Source: Spirochaetales bacterium
GTDB lineage: Bacteria; Spirochaetota; Spirochaetia; SZUA-6; DRHE01
Assembly: GCA_011049745.1 (NCBI GenBank)
Contig: DRHE01000040.1
Coordinates: forward strand, 1 to 12,269
Reading direction: 5' to 3'
DNA length: 12,269 bases
Shown: positions 1-6,598 of the stretch, one piece after another
Layout: every line of letters starts with the position of its first letter
Numbering within the stretch: position 1 is the stretch's first letter
The notes under the pieces: generated by a model
What the model was told of the DNA's origin: nothing
The model's database searches: none
What the model saw: only the letters and a program-made list of their open reading frames with translations
Program-made: the position numbers and the translations under genes

Positions 1-164
1 CCCTGTGCTTGAGCACTGGAAATTGTGTCAAATATAACCGCAGCGGCAATTGAGCAGTTGAGCCACTGGGGGCGGGAGTTGGGCCTGCAGGTTATAAAGC
101 AGTCTTCGGGAGCTGATCCCGGTGCGGTTATATTTGACACAATTTCCAGTGCTCAAGCACAGGG
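1..164. repeat. 42-bp perfect inverted repeat at window start (fold-back)
   Basis: Bases 1-42 are the exact reverse complement of bases 123-164, with an 80-base spacer. The right arm lies in good ftsY coding sequence (residues G-A-V-I-F-D-T then A-Q-A-Q-G). The left arm stands where the ftsY reading frame should continue upstream with the family's D-T-F-R residues, and instead gives an in-frame TGA at 10-12 and foreign residues. A long perfect arm sitting exactly at the sequence end is what amplification chimeras or assembly fold-backs produce. I infer an artefact rather than a biological hairpin. Confidence 0.9.
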
Positions 165-531
165 CGCAGAAGTAATTCTGGCCGACACGGCCGGCCGGCT
201 GCACAACAAGGCTCATCTGGTAAGGGAACTGGCTAAAATCGATAAAATTATCTGCGCCAGGGTTGAGTCGGGGATTTACCGCAAGGTCCTGATTATCGAC
301 GCTACAACCGGACAGAATGCTTTAAGACAGGCTGAGATCTTTAAGGAGGCAATTGGTGTAGATTCCGCTATATTAACCAAATATGACTCCACTGCCAAAG
401 GTGGAATAGTAATCCCTCTCTGCCGTACCTGTCAGATTCCTTTCTCTTTCCTTTGTACCGGTGAGGAGCTTAACCATATCACGCCATTTAATAAAGAGAG
501 CTATCTGGATTCTTTGATAGAAGTTTCATGA
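40..531 (+). CDS. ftsY: Signal recognition particle receptor FtsY, 5'-truncated
   Basis: This is the C-terminal GTPase part of FtsY, the membrane-associated SRP receptor that pairs with Ffh to dock ribosomes at the translocon. Visible motifs in order are the insertion-box A-A-A-I-E-Q-L, the G3 motif D-T-A-G-R followed by the FtsY-type L-H-N-K (Ffh usually has L-H-I-D), D-A-T-T-G-Q-N-A, the G4 motif T-K-Y-D with A-K-G-G, and the closing G-E-E-L-N-x-I-x-P-F. The N-terminal domain, P-loop and D-T-F-R are missing because real ftsY sequence begins only near base 40. A GTG at 25 opens a 168-codon frame, but its first five codons lie in the inverted artefact, so it is not the true start. The stop overlaps the next gene's ATG (ATGA at 528-531). 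G4 has Tyr where Leu is usual, which is a mild change. Product identity is firm; the gene is incomplete only through the sequence end. Confidence 0.95.
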   Translation, partial: AAAIEQLSHWGRELGLQVIKQSSGADPGAVIFDTISSAQAQGAEVILADTAGRLHNKAHLVRELAKIDKIICARVESGIYRKVLIIDATTGQNALRQAEIFKEAIGVDSAILTKYDSTAKGGIVIPLCRTCQIPFSFLCTGEELNHITPFNKESYLDSLIEVS

Positions 532-1622
532 AACGGGCAATTCTTCTACTCTATATTCTCTTAACTGTGCTGGTGCCCGCTGAAGAGCGCTTTTTCCGTT
601 CCAACCAGATAGGCATGGCCCTGCAGGAGATAGCCTGGTACCAGAGGGATGAACATCTCTATATCTTAGAGGTCAAGAAAGAAGAGGCAAATGAAGGCTT
701 TAAGGAAATCAGAAGGCTCATACATTCGGGAGAAGAGGTGAAAAGATGGGAACTGTTATCGAATGTGCGGGGTAGAGTTCGTGAAGAAAGGATCTATGAA
801 AAAGAGCGCTTGAGTGATTTCCGGCTTATGGATGAGCTGGGCATGGTGATACTTGAAGAGAAATATGACCATGATAAAGCAAAAAGCCGTGTGCTTTTTT
901 ACTATTCGAGTGCGGGTTTGAGCAGGGCTGAATATTTCGATAAAGAGGGCAATCTGCTCTATGAGGATCGTTATCGGCTCGGAACTTTAGGGGAATTGCT
1001 GGAGGTTAAAAGAGTAGAGCCTGAGATACCTGCCGTATCGTTTTCCCTGACCCTGGTGCAGGCGCAGGGGGTAATTTATGAGGAACGTCTAAAAGATAGA
1101 GAAAGAAGCTATATTTCCCGTTATAACAGCGACGGCAAACTCTTAAGCTACCAGGTATGGAAAGATGATGAGCTGGAGAAATCGCTTTCTGTAATAGAGG
1201 ATGGGCACTATTCTGAAGAGACTGATTATCTCAGCAATAGAAAGTATTTAAGGCATTATGACGATCGCGGCAGGCTGGTCCTGGAAGAAGCTGAGTATTC
1301 CGGCGAGATAATTGAGCGGGTGGAGCTTTTTTGGGATGAGAAAGACCGTATGTTGCGAAAAATCAGGCGCGGTAATATGGGAATAGAAGAATGGAATTAC
1401 CGGTACAACAGCAGCGGAAAACTACAGAGTGAGGATTATTGGATCAGGGGAAGCCTGGTCAGAAGCGTGGAGTATCTGGATGAAGAGCAGCGGCTGGAGG
1501 AATTATTCCGAGATGATGAGCTCTTTATGAAGATCTATTATACTTCCGGAATAAAGGAGAAAGAGCAGGTAATAAGAGAGGGCAAGGTAATCCGTGAGCG
1601 GCTGTATGGGGGCGGTGAATGA
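528..1622 (+). CDS. Secreted protein of unknown function with Y-D-G-type beta repeats
   Basis: I do not recognise a named family for this 364-residue protein. Residues 1-18 form a signal peptide (K-R, then a leucine-rich core, ending V-P-A before E-E). There is no lipobox cysteine and no cysteine anywhere, which suits a soluble periplasmic protein. From about residue 125 onward there are irregular repeats of the form Y-x-x-x-G-x-L followed by alternating charged and aromatic residues (near 125-145, 199-215, 244-262, 293-305, 316-328, 337-360). They resemble MORN-variant or YD-type beta-hairpin repeats. The protein is very rich in Glu, Arg and Tyr. It overlaps ftsY by ATGA at 528-531 and the next permease by ATGA at 1619-1622, so it is translated with the lipoprotein-sorting genes. 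A role alongside that transporter in the periplasm is inference. Signal peptide and gene call are secure. Confidence 0.85.
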   Translation: MKRAILLLYILLTVLVPAEERFFRSNQIGMALQEIAWYQRDEHLYILEVKKEEANEGFKEIRRLIHSGEEVKRWELLSNVRGRVREERIYEKERLSDFRLMDELGMVILEEKYDHDKAKSRVLFYYSSAGLSRAEYFDKEGNLLYEDRYRLGTLGELLEVKRVEPEIPAVSFSLTLVQAQGVIYEERLKDRERSYISRYNSDGKLLSYQVWKDDELEKSLSVIEDGHYSEETDYLSNRKYLRHYDDRGRLVLEEAEYSGEIIERVELFWDEKDRMLRKIRRGNMGIEEWNYRYNSSGKLQSEDYWIRGSLVRSVEYLDEEQRLEELFRDDELFMKIYYTSGIKEKEQVIREGKVIRERLYGGGE

Positions 1623-2932
1623 AACTTAAGTTTATCCTTTTTGTGGGCTTAAGGTATTTCAAAGCCAAAAGGAAAAGCAGCGGTCTGGCCTCATCCCTGC
1701 TCTCTATGATCGGTGTTGGCGTGGGAGTAATGGTTTTGACTGCTGTGTTGGGGGTGATGAATGGTTTTCAGCTCGGATTTATTGAGAGCATTCTGGAAGT
1801 AAGTTCTTATCATCTGCAGATTACGGCGGGGCAAGGTGTAAAAGAAGAGAGATTTGCAGAGCTGGAGAATATAAGAGTTATTCAGTCGGTAGTTTCTTTT
1901 ACTGAGAGTCAGGCTATTGCCGAGGGCAAGTATGTGCGGCAGCGGGGCTGCCGGGTGCGGGGGCTCCCGGTTGATATTCTTAAGCGTGATCCCGGTTTCC
2001 GGAACTCCCTGGAAATAACAGCCGGTGTTTTTGATCTTAACCCTGCTAATTCCATAGTTATCGGAGTGGAGCTGGCCAGGCACCTGGGGCTGGCTGTGGG
2101 TGAGGAAATCGTTCTGACTGCTCTTGCCGGTGATTCTTTAGGCAAACTGGCGCCGATAAAAGAAAGCTTTACCATAAGCGCTCTTTTTCGCAGCGGCTAC
2201 TATGAATATGACCTGGGACTGGCCTTTGTATCCAACGAGACTGCGGGAAATTATTTCTGGCCGGAAAAAGAGCCTCCATTGACCCTGGGAATCAAACTGA
2301 AAAACCGTTTTCAACTGAAAGAGGCTGAGGAGAAAATAGCTGCTGCTCTGAGAGAAGCTCCGGGCTCCGGGTATAAGCTGGTAACCTGGCGTGATTATAA
2401 CCGGGCTTTTTTCAGTGCTCTGCGCATGGAAAAGATTATAATGATGCTGCTTATTGGCTTGATTTTTATCGTGGTGGGTTTCAATATTTATCACACCTTG
2501 AGGAGGACTGTACGTGAGCGGTATGAAGAGATAGCCCTGCTAAAGGCTATTGGCGCTCCCGCGTCCACAATTCAATACATCTTCATCCTCGATGGTTTCC
2601 TGATAGGCTGCCTTGGCGCCGGAGTGGGTATGGCCATGGGGTTGTTGGTAACCGTCAATATAAACGAAGTATTCGCAATTGTAGAGACACTGATAAATCT
2701 TGTTCTTGGGGTAATGGCGGTTTTATTCGCAGCGCTCTCCAATCCGGGAATGGGAGAATTTACCATCTTTTCTCCCGCCTATTTTTATCTTATTGAGGTG
2801 CCGAGCAGAGTGCTATTTCCTGAGGCTTTACTGGTCCTGCTTTTGGGATTATTATCCGCCACTATGGCTGCTTTTTTTGCCTCACAGAGGGTGGCAGAGA
2901 TTAAACCTGCTCAAATATTACAGTATCAGTAG
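1619..2932 (+). CDS. LolC/LolE-family lipoprotein-sorting ABC permease (first copy)
   Basis: This is a 437-residue inner-membrane permease of the FtsX/MacB-PCD class, which with LolD extracts lipoproteins from the inner membrane. It has a short cytoplasmic start (M-K-L-K-F to about residue 22), TM1 at about 24-47, a large periplasmic domain at about 50-268, TM2 at 270-293, TM3 at 318-346 and TM4 at 398-422. Family marks are M-N-G-F after TM1, W-R-D-Y-N-R ahead of TM2, the coupling segment E-E-I-A-L-L-K-A-I-G-A (303-313), the S-P-A-Y-F-Y-L stretch before TM4, and the ending K-P-A-Q-I-L-Q-Y. An extra, fairly hydrophobic segment sits at about 350-375, where proteobacterial LolC/E have only a short loop. 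The start is fixed by the ATGA overlap with the upstream gene. LolC and LolE cannot be told apart here, so I give no symbol. Length is slightly above E. coli LolC/LolE (about 400-414). Confidence 0.9.
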   Translation: MKLKFILFVGLRYFKAKRKSSGLASSLLSMIGVGVGVMVLTAVLGVMNGFQLGFIESILEVSSYHLQITAGQGVKEERFAELENIRVIQSVVSFTESQAIAEGKYVRQRGCRVRGLPVDILKRDPGFRNSLEITAGVFDLNPANSIVIGVELARHLGLAVGEEIVLTALAGDSLGKLAPIKESFTISALFRSGYYEYDLGLAFVSNETAGNYFWPEKEPPLTLGIKLKNRFQLKEAEEKIAAALREAPGSGYKLVTWRDYNRAFFSALRMEKIIMMLLIGLIFIVVGFNIYHTLRRTVRERYEEIALLKAIGAPASTIQYIFILDGFLIGCLGAGVGMAMGLLVTVNINEVFAIVETLINLVLGVMAVLFAALSNPGMGEFTIFSPAYFYLIEVPSRVLFPEALLVLLLGLLSATMAAFFASQRVAEIKPAQILQYQ

Positions 2933-2951
2933 CAAGGGGTTTTAGGTTCAG

Positions 2952-3626
2952 ATGAATATTATAGAAGTGGTTTCACTTTCCAAGACTTATAGGACCGGAA
3001 CCGATGAGGTGGAGGTCCTCCAGGAACTTAACCTGATTCTGGAAGAGGGGGAAACCACGGTTATCACCGGGGAGAGCGGTTCAGGCAAGACCACTCTGCT
3101 TAATCTGATCGGCGGCCTGGACGATGCGACTTCAGGCAACATTATTTTTAATGGGAGCGATATTGTGGGGCAGAGTGAGGCTGAGCTTACCCGGTATCGC
3201 AGCGGCAGTTTGGGTTTTATCTTTCAATTTCACTATTTATTAAAAGATTTTACGGCTCTGGAAAATGTAATGCTCCCGGCCCTTATTGAAGGCTTAAGCT
3301 TAAGAGTTGCTGGAAATAGAGCTGAAGAGCTGCTCAATAGAGTGGACCTGCTTAAAAGAAAAGCTCACTACCCGGTAGAGCTCTCCGGCGGCGAACGTCA
3401 GCGAATTGCGGTTGCCCGTTCCCTGATGAATGATCCCGTACTTATCCTGGCCGATGAACCTACCGGAAATCTAGATGAAAAAAACTCTGATCAGATTGAA
3501 AAAATATTATTTGAGCTGGTCTGTGAATATAAAAAGACCATGCTGCTGGTAACCCATGATAATGAACTGGCCGCCAGGGGTGATTACCATTTTTGTTTAG
3601 AGCATGGAAGATTGAAGAGAAAATGA
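2952..3626 (+). CDS. lolD: Lipoprotein-releasing ABC transporter ATPase LolD
   Basis: This 224-residue cytoplasmic ATPase powers lipoprotein release by the LolCDE complex. Motifs in order are Walker A G-E-S-G-S-G-K-T (40-47), the Q-loop F-Q at 91-92 inside F-Q-F-H-Y-L-L-K-D-F-T-A-L-E-N-V, which closely matches the LolD-typical Y-Q-F-H-H-L-L-P-D-F-T-A-L-E-N-V, signature L-S-G-G-E (144-148), Walker B V-L-I-L-A-D-E (163-169), the D-loop G-N-L-D, and the switch His at 202. The LolD motif separates it from the related MacB and FtsE ATPases. It lies between two LolC/E-like permeases, 19 bases after the first and overlapping the second by ATGA at 3623-3626. The ATG at 2952 has a modest AGG at 2944-2946. 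All catalytic residues are present and length is normal for the family. Confidence 0.95.
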   Translation: MNIIEVVSLSKTYRTGTDEVEVLQELNLILEEGETTVITGESGSGKTTLLNLIGGLDDATSGNIIFNGSDIVGQSEAELTRYRSGSLGFIFQFHYLLKDFTALENVMLPALIEGLSLRVAGNRAEELLNRVDLLKRKAHYPVELSGGERQRIAVARSLMNDPVLILADEPTGNLDEKNSDQIEKILFELVCEYKKTMLLVTHDNELAARGDYHFCLEHGRLKRK

Positions 3627-4933
3627 AACTTTTTTTTCCTTTTTTTCTGGGCTTCAGATACCTTCGGGGAAGGAAAAAGGGGGGATTTTTCCCCTATCTG
3701 CGCGGTTCTATTATTGGCATAGCCTTAAGCTTAATTCCGCTGGTAGTTGTTTTAGAAGTGGCGGATGGTATGATAGAGGGAATTACCAGGCGTTATCTCG
3801 AACTCGGCACCTATCACCTGCAAATCCATTTAGACAGAAATATCGGGGATAGGGAGCATCAGAAAGTAAGGAAACTGCTTGAAGATACTCTTAAGATACG
3901 GCAGGTTTTCGAGGAACGCCAGGGAATGGGCCTTCTGTACTCTTCTGATTCACGCTACGGCGTACTACTGCGCGCTGTAAGCCCGGAAATTTATAATGAA
4001 GATGAAAATTTTAGGAAATATTTTCAGATTGTTGAAGGGGATTTCAATCTTGGCAGGGCAAATTACATACTGCTGGGTAAGGAAGTAGCCGCTATTCTTG
4101 AAGTAAAGGTAGGCGATGGAATTAAGGTGCTTACCTCAAAAATAAGAGAAGATGGCTCTTTTATACCCAAAGTTACCAGATTAAAGGTAACCGGTATCTT
4201 TACCACCGGTTATCAGGAACTCGATCGGCTCTGGAGTTATATCCCACTGAATACCGGACGCAGGATAATCCCTGGGGAGAATTCCAGTGATTTTTTTGGT
4301 ATCAAGGTAGGAGACCCCTATAACCGAATTGCGGAGCAGGCGGCGCAACTTGCCTCCCTGCTTCCGGAGAGAACACATATATATACCTGGTATGAATTAG
4401 AACGGGCCAATTACAAGTCTTTCCAGACTACAAAGGCTCTGCTTCTTTTTATAATGGCTCTGATTGTGGTTGTAGCCTCGGTAAATATCTCCTCGGGGTT
4501 AATTATGCTGGTATTGGAGAAGAGGCAGGAATTAGGGATTCTCAAGAGCATAGGCGCAGGTCCTGTGGCAATTTCTTTATCACTCCTGGTTTCCGGTTTT
4601 TCAGCCGGTTTGCTGGGCTCCCTGCTGGGTGTTATTCTGGGATTGGCAATAGCTGTTAATATTAACGAGATCATCTGGGGTATCGAGTATGCTTTGAACC
4701 TGGGTTTAGCTATAGGCAGAAATATACTGGCGCCGCTGGTGAATTTTACCGAAATGAAGCCGGTGAAGATATTTGATCCAGCCTTTTACCTGGAACAGAT
4801 TCCCATCAGGATTAAGTTGTTTGAGCTTTTTCTGATTGCTTTCCTGACAATTCTGCTGGCTACCCTGGCTGCATATCTGCCGGCACGTAAAGCAGGACAA
4901 ACGAAGCCTTTAGAGATAATAAGAAAGTATTAG
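3623..4933 (+). CDS. LolC/LolE-family lipoprotein-sorting ABC permease (second copy)
   Basis: This 436-residue paralogue of the permease upstream probably forms the heterodimeric channel with it above LolD. The layout is the same: basic N-terminus, TM1 at about 26-47, periplasmic domain at about 50-268, TM2 at 272-297, TM3 at 315-345 and TM4 at 398-420. Shared marks are the N-terminal M-K-L pattern, Y-H-L-Q-I after TM1, the coupling segment R-Q-E-L-G-I-L-K-S-I-G-A, V-N-I-N-E after TM3, F-D-P-A-F-Y-L before TM4, and the ending K-P-L-E-I-I-R-K-Y. It carries the same extra segment between TM3 and TM4 (about 350-385). A longer frame opens at a TTG at 3593, but I chose ATG 3623: it makes the ATGA overlap seen elsewhere in the operon, has GAAGAG at 3614-3619, and starts in register with its paralogue. 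M-N-G-F after TM1 is replaced by A-D-G-M. LolC and LolE cannot be distinguished. Confidence 0.9.
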   Translation: MKLFFPFFLGFRYLRGRKKGGFFPYLRGSIIGIALSLIPLVVVLEVADGMIEGITRRYLELGTYHLQIHLDRNIGDREHQKVRKLLEDTLKIRQVFEERQGMGLLYSSDSRYGVLLRAVSPEIYNEDENFRKYFQIVEGDFNLGRANYILLGKEVAAILEVKVGDGIKVLTSKIREDGSFIPKVTRLKVTGIFTTGYQELDRLWSYIPLNTGRRIIPGENSSDFFGIKVGDPYNRIAEQAAQLASLLPERTHIYTWYELERANYKSFQTTKALLLFIMALIVVVASVNISSGLIMLVLEKRQELGILKSIGAGPVAISLSLLVSGFSAGLLGSLLGVILGLAIAVNINEIIWGIEYALNLGLAIGRNILAPLVNFTEMKPVKIFDPAFYLEQIPIRIKLFELFLIAFLTILLATLAAYLPARKAGQTKPLEIIRKY

Positions 4934-5031
4934 TGTTAAGCGGCTGCTTTGCTCAATTTGCTAATTTTGTTAGCTTTCTCTTTGCTTTATCTTAGAAAAT
5001 GTTATATTTTTAAAATAAGGCGAGAAAGAAA
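4934..5031 (+). promoter_or_regulatory. Intergenic region ahead of mcsA with probable promoter and 9-bp repeats
   Basis: This is the only non-coding gap between plus-strand genes, so the promoter of the mcsA-mcsB-clpC-TPR operon most likely lies here. Three head-to-tail 9-bp near-repeats begin with TTTG: TTTGCTCAA (4948-4956), TTTGCTAAT (4957-4965) and TTTGTTAGC (4966-4974). A -10-like TATATT is at 5003-5008, with only a poor -35 (TTGCTT, 4982-4987, 15-base spacer). No CIRCE element and no true CtsR box (tandem GGTCAAA heptads) is present. The presence of a promoter is inferred from the gap; the exact -10/-35 assignment is weak. Confidence 0.4.
4960..4983 (+). terminator. Possible weak terminator of the lol operon
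   Basis: GCTAA (4960-4964) can pair with TTAGC (4970-4974) around a five-base loop, followed by a T-rich tail (TTTCTCTTT). The stem is only 5 bp and A/T-rich, and it overlaps the 9-bp repeats, so it may be incidental. No better terminator is visible between the two operons. Confidence 0.22.
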
Positions 5032-5538
5032 TTGCGTTGTCAAATTTGTAATAAAGAAATAGCAGTTATCCATATTGAACAGATAATGGGAAACAAGAAG
5101 GTCGATCTCCATCTCTGTGATGGTTGTGCCCATGAGCATGGGATTACTACTGCTGACGATAAAATTGAAGTATCTATTCCCGATCTTCTGATCAGTTTAG
5201 TTGCCAGGGGCAAAGAGAGAGCTCCAATGCCGGCGAAATGTACTCAATGCGGCAGAAGCTGGCAGGAGATCAAAAAAGAGCAAAAGGTTGGCTGCAGCGA
5301 ATGTTATGTGATTTTTAACCGGCCTATCCGTTCTTTCTTAAGTAAAAACCGGCAGAATAGCGATCACCAGGGTAAGTATCCCCGGCGGCTTTTGCCATAT
5401 ATGACTTTCCTGGTTGATGTGCTGAAATTGAAAGAGGAGCTGAAAGCGGCCCTGAAATGTGAGGATTATGAAACTGCAGCCTCCTTGCGTGACAGTATCC
5501 AGAAGCTGGAGTGCTTTCCCCGGGGTGATAATGGCTGA
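5032..5538 (+). CDS. mcsA: McsA-like zinc-finger/UVR protein, activator of McsB
   Basis: This 168-residue cytoplasmic protein matches McsA, which in Bacillus binds and activates the arginine kinase McsB and tethers it to ClpC. Four CXXC pairs are intact: C3/C6, C29/C32, C70/C73 and C88/C91, giving two predicted zinc-binding modules. The C-terminus holds a UVR motif (about 133-162, with L-K-E-E-L, E-D-Y-E-T-A-A and L-R-D-S-I), the same module found in ClpC's middle region. The start is TTG at 5032: it places M-R-C-Q-I-C at the N-terminus as in the family, and the in-frame ATG at 4999 meets a TAA four codons later. AAGG at 5017-5020 and GAGAAAG at 5022-5028 are possible ribosome-binding sequences. 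It overlaps mcsB by 8 bases. No ctsR precedes it, unlike in Firmicutes. Confidence 0.9.
   Translation: MRCQICNKEIAVIHIEQIMGNKKVDLHLCDGCAHEHGITTADDKIEVSIPDLLISLVARGKERAPMPAKCTQCGRSWQEIKKEQKVGCSECYVIFNRPIRSFLSKNRQNSDHQGKYPRRLLPYMTFLVDVLKLKEELKAALKCEDYETAASLRDSIQKLECFPRGDNG
5522..5528 (+). promoter_or_regulatory. Ribosome binding site deciding the mcsB start
   Basis: GGGGTGA stands just before ATG 5531 and closely fits the anti-Shine-Dalgarno sequence. It favours this ATG over the earlier in-frame one at 5459, which would add 24 residues with no family likeness and lie deep inside mcsA. Confidence 0.7.
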
Positions 5539-6598
5539 GATAAGCGATTTTAAAGCTATAGAGGGTTTGTTCTGTTCTGCCGGCCCTGACATGGATGTAG
5601 TTGTTTCCAGCAGGATCAGGCTGGCGCGTAATATCGTGGATTATCCTTTCCCGTCAAAGCTGAAGGCGCAGGATGAGGAGAAGCTGCGTGATGAAGTTAT
5701 TCAGGCCCTAACCGACCTTGATTTGAATTTCACCATACTTCATCTGGATAATTTAAGCCGGACTGACAGGCAAATCCTGCTGGAAGAGAACCTTATCACC
5801 AGCAAGCTGGTTGAGGCGAAGAACAAGGCGATAGCTTTAAATGATCACAGCTTTATTGTTGTAATGATTAATGCTGAAGATCATCTGCGCCTGGCAGCAA
5901 TGCAAAGCGGCCTGGCATTGACAGAGAGTTACCATGCTGTAAACCAGATTGATAACCAGCTGGAAAAGCATTTGCAGTTTGCCGCCACCTATGAATGGGG
6001 TTATCTCAATACCTCTTTTTCCGATCTGGGAACAGGTATGAGAGCATCCGTTCTTCTCCACCTGCCCGGGTTAATTGCCGATTCCACTATTGATGAGGCA
6101 GTAAGCACAGGTTTAGAGTTGGGTTTGAAGGTTAAGAGCTATGCGGGCGCCGGTGAAGTTTCTTTGGGGGGCATGTATCAGTTTTCCAATGCAGCCAGCC
6201 TGGGCATCAGCGAGGTCGAGATTATTGATTCTCTGGAGATGATGGTTCTGGAAATTGTGGACTTTGAACGGCAATCCCGTCAGAATATGCTCAATACAGG
6301 GCGAATAGAGATCGAAGACAGGATTTTTCGCGCTTTGGGAGTGCTCAAACATTGCCGCAGGATATCCGCGGTTGAAGCTATCGAGCTCTTATCTCAGATA
6401 CGTCTGGGAATCAGTCTGGGATTGATTAATAATTTAGGTATAGAGAAGTTAACTGCACTGCTTTATCTCTGCCAGAGCGCACATATTAAAAAAATACTTG
6501 ATACAATGGATGATGGGGCGGATAATAATTTAGTAGATTATTCTAGGGCTGAAATTATACGGGATGCTTTGGAGGATAAACAATGTTTAAAGGGTTAA
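5531..6598 (+). CDS. mcsB: McsB-family protein arginine kinase homologue with altered active site
   Basis: This 355-residue protein belongs to the phosphagen-kinase fold family of McsB, which phosphorylates protein arginines to mark them for ClpCP (B. subtilis McsB is 363 residues). Conserved parts are S-S-R-I-R-L-A-R-N (26-34, ATP-phosphate arginines), E-D-H-L-R (116-120), G-T-G-M-R-A-S-V (167-174), H-L-P and R-L-G-I-S-L-G. Against the B. subtilis sequence as I recall it, key positions differ: N-E-E-D becomes N-A-E-D (A115), catalytic-loop Cys167 is Ser162, Arg207 is Lys202, Glu212 is Ala207, Arg86 is probably Gln81, and allosteric Arg337 is Val335 (Asp338 kept as D336). So it may be weakly active, altered or a pseudokinase. 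ATG 5531 was chosen for its RBS and normal length. It overlaps mcsA by 8 bases and clpC by 16. Family is sure; activity is not. Confidence 0.9.
   Translation: MAEISDFKAIEGLFCSAGPDMDVVVSSRIRLARNIVDYPFPSKLKAQDEEKLRDEVIQALTDLDLNFTILHLDNLSRTDRQILLEENLITSKLVEAKNKAIALNDHSFIVVMINAEDHLRLAAMQSGLALTESYHAVNQIDNQLEKHLQFAATYEWGYLNTSFSDLGTGMRASVLLHLPGLIADSTIDEAVSTGLELGLKVKSYAGAGEVSLGGMYQFSNAASLGISEVEIIDSLEMMVLEIVDFERQSRQNMLNTGRIEIEDRIFRALGVLKHCRRISAVEAIELLSQIRLGISLGLINNLGIEKLTALLYLCQSAHIKKILDTMDDGADNNLVDYSRAEIIRDALEDKQCLKG
6571..6576 (+). promoter_or_regulatory. Strong ribosome binding site of clpC
   Basis: GGAGGA lies 6 bases before ATG 6583, inside the end of mcsB. It is the best Shine-Dalgarno sequence at any junction in the window and fixes the clpC start, so clpC may be translated more strongly than its neighbours. 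Confidence 0.8.

Noticed and set aside
1691..2494. Minus-strand open frames within the first permease gene
   Set aside because: They overlap a well-supported plus-strand gene, lack recognisable domains and read as shadow frames.
3679..3694. GGGG-loop-CCCC hairpin near the start of the second permease
   Set aside because: Only a 4-bp stem inside coding sequence with no U-tail; explained by the K-K-G-G-F-F-P codons.
4999..5013. ATG at 4999 as an upstream start for mcsA
   Set aside because: It is in frame but followed by a TAA after four codons.
4934..5031. CIRCE (HrcA) or CtsR operator
   Set aside because: No TTAGCACTC/GAGTGCTAA pair and no tandem GGTCAAA heptads; GCTAA...TTAGC has the opposite orientation to CIRCE.
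5459..5530. Upstream in-frame ATG that would lengthen McsB by 24 residues
   Set aside because: The added residues are the UVR end of mcsA read in another frame, show no family likeness, and the RBS and normal McsB length favour ATG 5531.
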